A stretch of 64,000 bases of DNA from Homalodisca vitripennis (GCF_021130785.1 NC_060212.1:143350001-143414000); one strand, 5' to 3'; positions 46,920 through 57,934 are shown, counted from the first letter of the stretch. Made by a program: numbers and translations. Notes: generated by a model not told the origin, from the letters alone.

Positions 46920-47400
46920 AGAAGAATCTAAGATCTCACCTTCTGGGAGTTTTCGACCTCACAGAGCTTCTGATCACATGGAGTGTCCATCCCCAGAACC
47001 TTCCGAACTCTAGTGGTTCCCAGCCTCTGGAAGCTTCTCACCTTAAAAATGAGCCTCTAGAGTCACCCGGCTTCTCAGAAGTTTCAGGCACTAAAAGTTT
47101 GATTAACACAAATTTTCCAGCCAGCTTTTGGCTTCTGGAAGGTTCTGGTCCTTGGAAGATTCTAACCTGAAGAACCTACAAAATTCTAGGAGCTCCTCCA
47201 TTTTATGGCTTGCCAACTTTTGAAAAATATTCACTTGCGGATGATAAAAGCTTCTAGTAATCTGGTTTGGTCGTTTTGGAATGAGCTCCCAACCTCTGGA
47301 TGATTTTTGCTTTTTGAAGACTGGATTTTTTTATTTTTTAAGATTCCTGGATTCCAGCAGCTCCTGGCCTTTGTGAGCTCTTATTGTTTCTGGGTTAAAA
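46920..47400. repeat. degenerate CTTCTGGAAG-rich repeat
   Basis: The block is full of diverged copies of a short unit such as CCTCTGGAAGCTTCTCACCT and GCTTCTGGAAGGTTCTGG. The unit contains alternating TTC/GAA triplets. Similar fragments reappear at 48720-48880. Noncoding. Confidence 0.45.
47133..47145. promoter_or_regulatory. perfect heat-shock-element match
   Basis: TTCtgGAAggTTC gives three alternating pentamers at the exact spacing bound by HSF trimers. It lies inside the degenerate repeat, not next to a visible gene, so function is doubtful. Confidence 0.3.
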
Positions 47401-47608
47401 ATTGTTATTGACGATGGATTATTTAAAAAGGATGATTGATGATTTGAAAGGGTAATAGGATTTTGGACATTTGTCTCCTGGGGGTAAGTGGTTTTTTACA
47501 CCTGATAAATAGGATCAAGTATTTTAACTAAGAGTAGATTGTTTTTTGAACCAAGGAGGTGCAGACTCTGGTCAAAAACAGTTTTTATACATCTAACATG
47601 GAATTTGT

Positions 47609-48464
47609 TTAACCCTCCAAGTGCTGGTTAGAACTGCCTTAAGTGCTGGGCATTTTTCAGTATGTTTGCAAGCGTTTAGAAAGTTTTTTTTTATATACTG
47701 TTACCTTAATGTAAATACTACATATTATATATCATTATTTTCAGGAAAGATCACAGAATATGATAATAATACTTATATGACTTACCTTTACATGGTAAAA
47801 TATTGCTGAATGTAAATCTTGACAAAAAAAAAAAAAAAGTTTTTATTTTTTTCACTTTGAGCTTAGATATCATTTCACCAAAGTTATGAAAATAAAAATC
47901 CAAGATATACAAGTTGTAGGTAATTTAATAATGAACCCAAAAGTATATACATCTTATGGGTTTACATATTGACAGAATTCACTCAGAGCAAAAAACGATA
48001 AATTGTAACACGTAAAAAATCAGTGATATTTGAAACATTGTGTACTACATTGTAACACCTTTCACATTCCTTATTGCACTAGACCTACTTAATTCACTCA
48101 TTTTTACAATAAAACACAATATAAAACAGTAATAGTCAACTACAACACCAAAGGTATGATGCAAACAACGACGGAACAGCAATAAACAGAACGACCGAAC
48201 CGTATGACTTGGAAATAAACATACGCTTAGAAACAGCTGTCGTATAGCGCCGGTCTTTGAGCAAAGACGTGCTCCATAGAGTATAACGAGTTCCGCATTT
48301 CTTCTAGTTTAATACTATATAAAATAGTTCGTGATATTCCGTAATATATAGCCACTAGCGTGGTTTAAAGAGATCGCGTTTCTGACATCGCGCTCCCGCG
48401 AGGTCAGCACTGGAAACAGGTACGCTAACATCGCGCTACGCGATGTCAGCACCTGGAGGGTTAA
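47609..48464. mobile_element. non-autonomous TTAA (piggyBac-type) element
   Basis: Ends TTAACCCTCCAAGTGCTG and CAGCACCTGGAGGGTTAA are inverted with TTAA on both sides (856 bp). Near the right end ATCGCGCTACGCGATG forms a small hairpin and TGACATCGCGCTC..CGAGGTCAGCA repeats. No transposase. Confidence 0.82.
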
Positions 48465-48864
48465 TAATTTAATATAAAAATTATTTTAACCAAGGACAGT
48501 TATTGAACTAGCCTTCAATATCCTTTTAAGCCTAGAGGCATAGTTGCAGTGTCAGAAACGTTTTCTGGTTCTGGTACAATTACCGTGCAAGTATTTTTGT
48601 AAATGTGACAGTTGTAAAAGAAATTAGCATAATAATTCCATGACACAGGTGTTTTGAACACTTTAAGAACCAAGTTCGTGAGTTCCCAATTCAAAACCAT
48701 TTTTACACAACTCTTAGCTAGGAGCTCTTAAAATTTAGAAGGTTTAAAAACTAGACTCTCACAGAAGCTGAAAGCTTTTTGAAGCGAGAGCTGTAATTGT
48801 ATAAATCTTGCATAGTCAAGCAACTTTTAGGGGTTAGAATCTAAGATACAAGGAACTTCCACAG

Positions 48865-49019
48865 GTTAAGATCTTCAACAGGCAAGAAGGTAACAGACAC
48901 TAGGAAATATAATAGGATTTCAATATTTGTTATTGTTATACTGTATAACGGTGATAAATGTCAAAATCCTATTATCTTTCCTAGCCTCTGTTGCCTTCTT
49001 GCCTCTTGAAGATCTTAAC
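48865..49019. repeat. inverted repeat, 55-bp arms
   Basis: Left arm 48865-48920 starts GTTAAGATCTTCAACAGG; right arm 48964-49019 ends CCTCTTGAAGATCTTAAC. The arms are nearly 90% complementary with a loop of about 43 bases, giving a long hairpin or small MITE. Confidence 0.75.
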
Positions 49020-51730
49020 TAGTCGAATACTCGGTTTCAGAGTTGTAGAAATAATAGAATATACAGCAGGAATACAAACAGAGGGCAGAATATTATTGAT
49101 TTATCTGTGATCCATAAATGTACTATGAAATCAAAAACATATACATTTCCAGTTAAACTGTCTAGATTTACTGTGTTAATCACAAACCCCCAAAAACCCA
49201 TTGGTTGCTTGATTGTAATTTCACTTTTGAACATCTTGTCATGTTACAAGAAATATTAAGTCAGAAATAATCATTAAATATCAATTTTATTTCAAAAGTT
49301 TATGAATTCAAACTTTTGTTACTTTAAATATAACCAATGCTTTAATATAATGGATTGTGTGATTACTAATATGTGTAGTGAAGGCCTTTTCCATGCATTT
49401 CAAACTTGGTTCTAAAATGTTTATGTTGTGGTTTCATTATAAAAATGAAATCCTATGGGATTTTCTCAGGAAAGTAAATGTATACTAAAACCATCAGTAT
49501 TAACAGATAATTGTATATTGTACTTATGCATTAAACCTACCACAATCTGTTTTCAGTTTCAAATAACAAAAGCTTAAAATTCATAACAACTACTAGGGTA
49601 TATTAAACTACCCTAGCCTTATCTTAATTTATCCAATCTATATCTTAACTTGGCATACACACATCTTAAACTTGTCCTACCCAGGAAAATATATTTGTCT
49701 TGGGGGAAAAAAGAACAAAAATTGACCTAACCTGACTTTTATCTGTGTGTTCCAATCCAAGTTTTTGTAGCAATAATCTACGTTTCTGAATTAGAACATT
49801 TAAAATTAGAAATGAGTTCCTATTTATAACACAATTTTTAACTTTAGTTCCATGTTATAAAAAGAGCCTCAAACTTGCAGCCAACACAGCTAAGCTGTGT
49901 GCCCTCTTAATTTAAATTTCTGAAAATTATTTTACAACAATTTTAGATCAGTCAAGGTTAATATACAAAAAATGTCAGGTCTTACATTTTATAATTATTG
50001 TTTTAGTGCAGAAGATAAAACAAAAACCAAATACATTAACTTTAGCACTTTGGGGTAACCACTCAAAGCCAGAGACATTACATATGTTAAAGTGATAACT
50101 GCGCTTTTCTGGGAATTAAAGGGTGTTTTTATGATTGATTTCCTTGAAACACTATAATTTTAAGCCTAGATGAACTACCAGGACCAATTTTAATTTTACC
50201 CATTTTAGTAAAGATTCAATACTTAATGACATAATTCTGTTTCTAGGCTGAATCTCTGACTTCTTTGGAGATTCAAACTTTCATCAATCTTAACGCATAC
50301 GTTAAAAATTGTTTGGTCAACAGCCTTAACACAAATTATTAATAATACATAAATATTAATATTACATAAACTTCTGTGTACATGGCTGAAATTCTGATGA
50401 TTATCCATCCCAACAGATATGGTGGATGGTGTTCTGGAAGTGCATATTCTGCTACATCCCTAGGGATACACATTAAGTTAACTTAGAAAATTTGAATGAA
50501 ATAATTGCATGTGCTCAAATCTTCTAAAGTGTTGGTTCTTTAAAATTTATCAAAGCTTTGCACCACTGATGGCTTATTACAGATTCATGCATGCATGAAA
50601 TTATTTGTGGGGAAGTCGTTCTATTTTCGGAATATGGAAGAGCACTAAGATGAAAAGCTATTTAAATAACTGTGGAATTCAACTTTGTTGAATCATGTTG
50701 AAATTTCTTTGTGGAGTTCAGCTCATTAACTCTACTCAGATGACATATTTAAAAACTAAATTTTACTACATATTTAAAAATTGAATTTACTTCTGATTTA
50801 ATTGTACTTTGACACAGAGCACTGTTATACACAGATACAAGAGCTAGAGAGTGCTTTTGAGTCCACCAACATAGAACAACACCTTTTAAACACCGTCTTT
50901 TTCTGGCTGGGATTAAGCTTTTAAACAATCTCCTTGAAACACAAAAAAATGTCTTTGTCTGAAGTTTGTTTTTTGATGATGGATGGATTGTGAATGAAGG
51001 TAACAGGAATGCAAATGTCCAGAAAATCGTGTTTACTTCATAATAATATTATACCAGTGAAAAAAGTTTCAAAGCCTAATGAAAACAGTGCCTGGTGTTC
51101 TCTACTTTTTTCAGTTAACGAGTATATAGAACACATCTTGGGAGTAGCAAACGCACAGTATCACAATTTTGGGGGTTGATCCCATAAATGTTGTTTGTGT
51201 GGTAGTCAAGTATGCATGCAAGTATATGAAAAATTTAATGAATGAGGTTATTGTAAGTTTGATAATCAATAAAATATGTTATTATGTCTATTGCAGTACA
51301 ATGTAAAATATTATTAATGCAATAAATACATATTCTATTAAGATCTCTTATCTATTTAGATCATAAGAGTGACCGACCATGACAGGACAGAGCATAATTC
51401 AGATAACCTAAAAGTCGGTTAAACAAAGAATCGTAAAAAACAACCTCAGTTGAAAGTTAAAATCTATTGCAGTAATTTAACATTGATTACATACAAATAC
51501 AATATCAGTTATTGTATTTATATTTTATAAACAAATTAAGTATGATAATATTCATTTACTCACCCATATTACATATCATTCACTGTTCCTTGTACTTCAA
51601 CTTGTAAAATGCAGTAAGAAAACACTTAACATGTTTAAAAACAAATATAGAGGCTGTGGAGAAGACATTCTTTTTGAGGTTGATTTTAAAGCTGAATTAA
51701 GTAGATTTAGGAAGGGAGCATATAACTTAC
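49020..51730. other. AT-rich region, no gene recognised
   Basis: No open frame with coding character, no tRNA-like fold and no clear repeat was seen. Possibly intronic sequence of the gene with exons at 52400 and 57817. Confidence 0.35.
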
Positions 51731-51755
51731 ATGAATGAATGAATATTTATTTCTT
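51731..51755 (-). repeat. LINE-type 3' tail
   Basis: On the minus strand GAAATAAATATTCATTCATTC. A polyadenylation-like hexamer followed by a short tandem tail, as in the other CR1-like ends. Confidence 0.35.
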
Positions 51756-52169
51756 CATAGAAACACACCATCACACATCACATCATTCAGCATATCATGT
51801 TGTGATAGACTTATTGTTTTTATGCAGAGTTTTATAGTGACTCAGCCTATCAAAAAGATGTGTTAAATTTTAGTATAGTTTTTTTTTATTTATAGAAAAA
51901 TATTAAAGTCTAATAAAAAATGGAATCGATTTTAGAGTATATTTTATTATTTTTTCTAAGAAAGAAATTGAACGTAAGCCACACTATTTTTGTTGGAGGT
52001 CAAAGTGAAAAGTATCAAAAGGGTTAAAAATATGAAGCGATAACTTTTTTTGATTATGTTTTTCTTAGTTGATACAGTCAGAAACGACTGTCAGACATGT
52101 ACATCATAGTTATATCAACATCAGACGACTAGATAAAGAGACTGAAGGTTACTGCTTTAAGGGGGTCTG

Positions 52170-52290
52170 TATAATAATAATAATAATATTTTATTGCCGT
52201 AAAGATTTTACAAATCATTGACAAAGTCATGGTTACAGTAGAGATTTCATACCAAGTCAGTACATACTAAAAATAAATAAAAAATAAATT
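52170..52290 (-). repeat. LINE-type 3' end with (TTA)n tail
   Basis: On the minus strand CGGCAATAAAATATTATTAT, ending in a TTA repeat at 52170-52188. The preceding 100 bases resemble a LINE 3'UTR; no ORF2. Confidence 0.4.
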
Positions 52291-52399
52291 TGGATTATTA
52301 ATAATGATTGTATCCAAAAATTAGGAAAAGATTTAATGTAATTAAATTTGAATACTTGTAGAGGTATTGTATTTATGTATTGTATGTGCAATGTTGCAG

Positions 52400-52510
52400 A
52401 GTTCAGGAGAGAGGCAGCAAGTGGCAACCTGCTGTTATTAAGGGAAGATTCACCAAGACCACTTGGATAGGATCAGAACCTGCTCCACCACCTCAGAAGG
52501 CAAACAAGAA
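52400..52510 (+). CDS. unidentified gene, penultimate exon
   Basis: 111 nt between a good acceptor and a perfect GTGAGT donor, with one open frame reading RGSKWQPAVIKGRFTKTTW and then EPAPPPQKANKK. The exon starts with one leftover base and ends with two. Confidence 0.55.
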
Positions 52511-53060
52511 GTGAGTAAATAGTAAGAGCTAGGGTAGTAAAATGATCCCGTGGTCAACCTTAGTGGATTGAAATGAATAATTCTTCTGCCTGAAGTCCTT
52601 ATTAACATGTTAAGATCCACCTTAAACGTCAACCTTTCCCCCGGTCATCATCACCTCATTGTTAAGGTTCCACAAAGCACTTCAATCATCAATGACATAT
52701 GGGTTGTGTTACCAGGTAGCAGCAGGTTTTAAAACGTATTTCTATTTGATCTATTGGTGGGAAAGTTTTATCTGGTTAGTGCTGATACCTAGCGGAAATT
52801 TATGAACTGTTTTGTATCTTATTCCCTAACAGTAAACCCAATCCTTCAGTTCTATTTCACAATAACTGGTAAGTTAGAAAGAAATAAAAAGCTATTCAGG
52901 CGTGTCAGATATTCAGAGGGATAGTTAAGTGAACTCAAAAATGTGGCCTATTCAAATGTCTGACGATTTGGACGTGACCAAAAGTCATATACTAGTCATC
53001 CTAAATGATAATCTGACAATTAGAACTTTCTTAATTACTGTATGTAATAAAACAATGTAC

Positions 53061-53103
<43 letters not shown>

Positions 53104-56100
53104 TTAAAGTAATATATAGTTTATATATATATATATATATTAAAGTTACATGAGTAAAGTTATAGAACATTTTATTATCACTAGAAATGTTTAAAAAGTT
53201 TTTTGTAAAGCCAGTTTGTAAGAAAATTTAAAAAAAACCGTTTGGACTTTTTTCAAGATGGCAGCCAAGAGACAAGAGATGGTGACCCCACAAACTTGGA
53301 GTTAAGCTTTTACTAACTATTGAAATATTACCAAATTACTAAAAATTGCATCCCATCAAAAATGCAAACCCAAATGTAACTTTTCAATGGACTATTTGTT
53401 ACATAATCTATTACATTAATGCTTACTCGCCTACTGCTGTACCAGTAGTCTGCATTGTGGAAGTGCTAGAAATAGATAATTTTGGGTCTCTTGAGCAAGT
53501 TCTGGTGCATCTTCACATTTCTGTGCACTTTTCAGTGTAATTTCATTTTGCCATTGAAAATCAAATGGTATTTTTACGAGGTGTGTTCAAAAAGTATCGT
53601 GAATTTTGTGTATTTTCAAAAATTATTTATTTATTTGTGAATATCTATTTTGTCCCCTTCAAAGTAATCCCCCTGGGACATTATACACTTGTGCCAACGT
53701 TTTTTCCAATCTTCGAAGCACTTAAAAAAATCATTTTTTTGTATCTTGTTCAGCTCCTCCTTCGATGCCGTCTTTATCACGTCAATCGTGGCGTAGCGTC
53801 GTCCTTTCATGGGCCTCTTCAGTTTCGGGAACAAGAAAAAGTCACAGGTGGCCAGATCTGGGGAATACGGTGGCTGCGGTATCATTAGTGTGTTGTTTTT
53901 GGCCAAGAAGTCGCGTACAAGCAGCGATGTGTGAGCAGGGGCGTTATCGTGGTGCAAAAGCCAATTTTTGTTTTTCCACAAATTCGGGCGTTTCTGGCGG
54001 ATTGCTTTGCTCAAATTGCGCATAACTTGCAGGTAATATTCCTTATTCACTGTTCTTCTTCCTTGTGGCAAGAACTCATGATGCACCACGCCCCTGCAAT
54101 CGAAGAAAACTGTAAGCAAAACTTTCACATTCGACCGAACTTGGCGTGCTTTTTTCGGTCTTGGTTCGTGCGGCAGCTTCCATTGAGATGATTGAGCTTT
54201 GGTTTCCACGTCATAACCATAAACCCGCGATTCGTCACCAGTTATGATCCTCTGGAGCAAATTCAAGTCGTCGCGGACAGATTCCAACATCTCATTAGCA
54301 ATGTTCATGCGATGCTGTTTTTGATCAAAATTGAGGAATTTTGGTACGAATTTTGCGGAGACCCGTCTCATGCCCAAATTATCGATTAAAATCTAATGGC
54401 ATGAGCCAATCGATATGTCTAGGTCCTGGGCAATTTCTCTAACGGTGATTCAACGATTGGCCAATACCATTTTCTTCACTTCATCAATTTTTTCGTCTGT
54501 TGTTGAAGTGCTCGGGCGTCCGGCACGCTCTTCGTCGTTCACATCTTCTCGCCCTTCTGAAAACATTTTGTACCACCGATAAACGTTGCTTTTGTCAAAA
54601 GTAGCTTCACCGTATGCCACAGTCAACATTCAGAATGCATCCGCGCACTTAATTTAGTTTTTCACACAAAATTTGATACAGGTTCTTTGTTCCAATTTTT
54701 TGAATAGGTAAAAATCGAAGACAAACCAAAACATGTGCAAGCAAAGCAGCTGTCAACAATTAACTGAACATTCAAAATGGCCGAAATTGTCAACATAAAG
54801 TGAGAGACATATGTACCAACATAACGCAACAAAAAAAATCAAAATTCGAATATACGTAACCCGCGAAAATTCAAAATTTGCGATACTTTTTGAACACACC
54901 TCGTATAGCTGTAAAAAGGTAACACTGGGCATGATAGCCATAGTTTCAAGATGTTTCATTAGAAATTTCGATCGTACCATAGCGTTTCTAGATTTTCTTT
55001 GAACTGGTTTCACTTTACGATATTCCAAAAATAGTTATACTTTGTAAAATTTTCAGTGTAAAATTTATTTTCACACATTTCTTCTCCACAAAATACACAT
55101 TTCACACTTAAATCACTCATTATTATAATGCATATAAAACTTATTGCATTAAATTCACAATATTGTATTAAGAGCGTCAACAAAGAAATCAAAGTGTCAT
55201 TTCAAAAGTTGCCAGATTCTAAAGTCTACAACAGCAAATGCGTTATTATTGTGATCAGCTCAGATGGCATCATGGCGGCAGACTAGTGTGGGGATGGCAT
55301 GAGAGTGTGAGATAGAGAAAGAGTGAAAAGGAAAGAGAGCCGTGGAGTGAGAAATACAGTTCTCAGCAGCTGTGCGCTCCACACTTTATTATTATTAAAG
55401 GATTTCCTTCAAAATAAAAAATTTCAACCACTCATGAGTATCTCAAGATGACGTTTATTTTACAATTTTGTGACGCCAATTTTCTTACACCAACGCACAA
55501 ATCATCAGATTATTGAAATATACACTTCTTTATGTACTTAAACTTACCTTGTCTTAATCTGACGCGCTCGAGTTTTTCTAAGCATGGTATTTTTTAACTA
55601 AACTGACAGACTTCCCTCAACGCACGCCTCAAAATTAAGGGTTCATTCATGGAAAGGGTACAGGTTTCTTCTCATATGATTTTCTGACGCGCTCAAGTAA
55701 CTCGCAAAATCCCCGCTTGGGCTCCCCTAATACCTTGTTATTGATAATATATTATTTTAAATTTTATAGTTACCATGGTAATTTACTTGGATAAAAATTT
55801 CTTTTCTGAAGGTAAATTTAAAATGTTCAAATTAGTTTTTCACAAAATTTAAAATGAAAGATTTATCTATATGTCACAAAGCTGCAGTGAAGGAGATCGT
55901 CAGTGCCATTACTATTTTGAAAAACCGAAGAGGCTCAACTGCTAATGACATCTACTTTGTCTTGGATAGTTTCCATGGAAGAGTGCAACGCCATGTAATT
56001 CAACATGCTCTTAGCTCTGCAGTAAACAAGGGTCTCTTGATTTGTAAGAACAACCGTTACAAAGTTCGTAGACTGAGGAAGTTGCCCTTTGACATTCCAT

Positions 56101-57934
56101 GTCAATTGAAACTAAGAAGAAAGAAACCGATTCCCAACTATGGATTTCTTTCTGATTCCGGCGTACATGTTCGAAATTTTGAATGTCGAATGAAGAGTCG
56201 AACCAAATTGAGGAATACTTACAACAGATCAAAATCGAAAAGAAGTTATGGCACAAGATCCTACCGATTCAGAGAAGTAAGATGTCCCCTCACATGTGAT
56301 TGCATGACCAGTACTACGTCAGAAGAGACATGTGATACTTGTATAAGCACCATCCTGTCCAGTGGCAGCTCCAGGACAGAACCCAAGAGACCTGCCAGAC
56401 GACGACCAAAGAGAAGGTATCCGGCACCCAAAAATGTAAAAATTGAGAAGAGCTCATCTAAACTGAACACTAATGAGGCACAGAGAACTTCCTCAAGTTG
56501 TAACAAAGATAAAGTCAGTTGCTCAGGTGAAACTGGTGAGCAGATAAGAGACAACAGAGAAACAAGTGCAAAAGAAACTGTGGCTGATGAAAAATTGGAA
56601 AAGTGTGATAAGACTCAGACAACAACTGGAGGAGATGATTTAAAATCTGTTTGTAGTAATAGATCCAAATCGACCGCTGGAAAACCTAGTGCTCAAAAAA
56701 GTGTAGAAAATTCTATAGCTGACCACAAATCAAGGTCATGTTCAACTGAGACACCCAACACCTCACAACAAACTAAAGCTGTTAACAGAACAAAAAATTC
56801 TAAAGCAGAACACAAGTATCAGACTCGTTCAAAATCAAAAGTGGTAAAACGAAAAAGATCTTCTACTTCATCAACTGGTACTAAAAATAGCCGTAAATTG
56901 AAGGAAAATTTGTCCAAATCTGTCAAAGAAGAGGATTGTAACAAATCTCAAGGAATCCCATATGAGCATATGTATTCCTGAGTGAAATGGAATTTAATTT
57001 TGTAAAATTTTGTTTTATGTTAATAAAAAATATGAACATATATTTGTTCTTTGTAACAATATTTCAATTAGCAATTTGTAATTAAGGCAAAGTAATCAAA
57101 CCAAGACTTCTAAAGAAACAAACTCAGTATATACCTTTGTCAGTATGTTCCCTCTTTTAGATCACAAAATTGTTTGATATTCCTGTATGAAATTTTGTAA
57201 CTGCTAGCAATCTACTTTAGGAATAAAATAAAATTTCTGTTTATGAGTTTTTGTATTTTAACAATAATGAAATTAAAATAATTACAATAAGACAATAACA
57301 TTTAGAATTTTCAAGAATATTAATTTTAATTAATAATATTTATATTTACATATTTTCACACATCAATTATCAATAGAATTTTTTAACATCTGTGAACTGC
57401 TATATAAAATTGTCAGATCAGACCGGCACCTTTAAAACTGTGAATTATGCATATTCCTTTTCATGAGACAATACATAATTTTGGTACTGTCGAAAAGTAA
57501 CTTTAAATAATGTTGGTCCTCAAAGGGTTAATATAAATTAATGTATGTTCAAAAATAATTGCATTTTTCAATTTGTAAAGTCCTGTCTTGTGTTATCTAT
57601 AAAATGAATCGAATACTTTTCCTTAGTAATCCTCAAGAATTTCTGTCCAATATTGACAATGCAATATACAACTTTAAATAAAACAGAACATTTTGGGTTT
57701 CCAATAGCACTGGAATGGATAGGAACAAAAGCAGCCGAGACATGCCACCTTGATAGTTTGTGCAATTTCTACTGTTGTCTATTGTACATTTGTGATTTTT
57801 TATTTGTCTGTGACAGGTCTGGAGAGGTGTCAAGTGGTGGTGGCGGGCTCATGACCAAGTGGCAGGCCTCAATCACGTCTGGCCTCATTTCCACCTCCCC
57901 ACCAGTTGAAAAGTCTCGTACACCTAAAAAGTAA
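52400..57934 (+). CDS. unidentified gene, last two exons (C-terminal end)
   Basis: Two coding islands join in phase: 52400-52510 (acceptor ATGTTGCAG, donor GTGAGT) and 57817-57934 (acceptor TCTGTGACAG, stop TAA at 57932-57934). The split codon is AA|G, Lys. The joined C-terminus reads VQERGSKWQPAVIKGRFTK, then TTWIGSEPAPPPQKANKK, then SGEVSSGGGGLMTKWQAS, then ITSGLISTSPPVEKSRTPKK. It is basic, Pro/Ser/Gly-rich and probably disordered. Both islands are clearly richer in GC than their surroundings. I do not recognise the protein. Earlier exons were not found; the first exon here starts one base after a split codon, so more must exist upstream. The 5.3-kb intron contains a (TA)n tract, a mariner and the H15-like gene. 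Confidence 0.55.
53064..53141. repeat. (TA)n microsatellite
   Basis: Two TA runs (53064-53101 and 53122-53141) separated by GTTAAAGTAATATATAG. Confidence 0.95.
53577..54903 (-). mobile_element. mariner element, full length, largely intact
   Basis: Inverted ends CGAGGTGTGTTCAAAAAGTA plus TCG, flanked by TA. At 1327 bp it is full mariner length. It is in the intron of the unidentified 52400-57934 gene, antisense. Confidence 0.93.
53631..54720 (-). pseudogene. mariner transposase (DD34D), N-terminal lesions, C-terminal 248 codons intact
   Basis: The N-terminal helix-turn-helix region (VAYGEATFDKSNVYRWYKMF, SEGREDVNDEERAGRPSTS) is interrupted by stops, e.g. near 54450. From 54377 the frame is open to the natural stop: IITGDESRVYGYDVETKAQS (Asp 1; the usual Trp after GDES is Arg), LLHHDNAPAHTSLLVRDF (Asp 2), PQPPYSPDLATCDFFLFPKL (Asp 3), ending GDYFEGDKIDIHK. 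All three catalytic Asp codons are present. Confidence 0.9.
54906..55853. other. sequence upstream of the H15-like gene
   Basis: TCTGACGCGCTC.AG occurs twice (55558 and 55684), the only GC-rich words in this AT-rich stretch; they might be upstream elements of the H15-like gene or repeat debris. A purine-rich GAGAGTGTGAGATAGAGAAA tract lies near 55300. Confidence 0.3.
55854..56981 (+). CDS. intronless linker-histone-like (H15 winged-helix) protein with basic tail
   Basis: An uninterrupted 375-codon ORF. An in-frame TAG at 55833 precedes the first ATG, so the start is well fixed. Residues 8-72 resemble the globular H15 domain of histone H1: AAVKEIVSAITILKNRRGST (helix 1, GST turn), IYFVLDSF, HVIQHALSSAVNKGLL and a final NNRYKV strand. 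Residues 73-140 are very basic (RRLRKL, KLRRKKP, NRSKSKR). Residues 144-163 hold five Cys (CPLTCDC .. CDTC). Residues 170-375 are Ser/Lys/Thr-rich with RARRRPKRRYP-like basic patches, as in linker-histone tails. AATAAA lies 41 bases after the stop. The gene sits on the same strand inside the intron of the 52400-57934 gene, so it may be a retrogene. A role in chromatin compaction, perhaps germline, is inference. Other winged-helix proteins are possible. Confidence 0.6.
   Translation: MKDLSICHKAAVKEIVSAITILKNRRGSTANDIYFVLDSFHGRVQRHVIQHALSSAVNKGLLICKNNRYKVRRLRKLPFDIPCQLKLRRKKPIPNYGFLSDSGVHVRNFECRMKSRTKLRNTYNRSKSKRSYGTRSYRFREVRCPLTCDCMTSTTSEETCDTCISTILSSGSSRTEPKRPARRRPKRRYPAPKNVKIEKSSSKLNTNEAQRTSSSCNKDKVSCSGETGEQIRDNRETSAKETVADEKLEKCDKTQTTTGGDDLKSVCSNRSKSTAGKPSAQKSVENSIADHKSRSCSTETPNTSQQTKAVNRTKNSKAEHKYQTRSKSKVVKRKRSSTSSTGTKNSRKLKENLSKSVKEEDCNKSQGIPYEHMYS
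57022..57027 (+). terminator. polyadenylation signal of the H15-like gene
   Basis: AATAAA lies 41 bases downstream of the TGA, in a T-rich context. The closeness supports a compact, independent transcription unit. Confidence 0.5.
57817..57934 (+). CDS. unidentified gene, terminal exon
   Basis: It begins after TTGTCTGTGACAG and encodes a Gly/Ser run, LMTKWQASITSGLISTSP and PVEKSRTPKK, then TAA. GC content is well above the flanks, which contain only AT-rich sequence. Confidence 0.5.

Noticed and set aside
53765..54389. Plus-strand ORFs of 65-86 codons
   Set aside because: They are shadows of the mariner transposase on the minus strand.
56011..56554. Minus-strand ORFs of 81 and 97 codons
   Set aside because: They lie opposite the H15-like ORF and have no coding features of their own.
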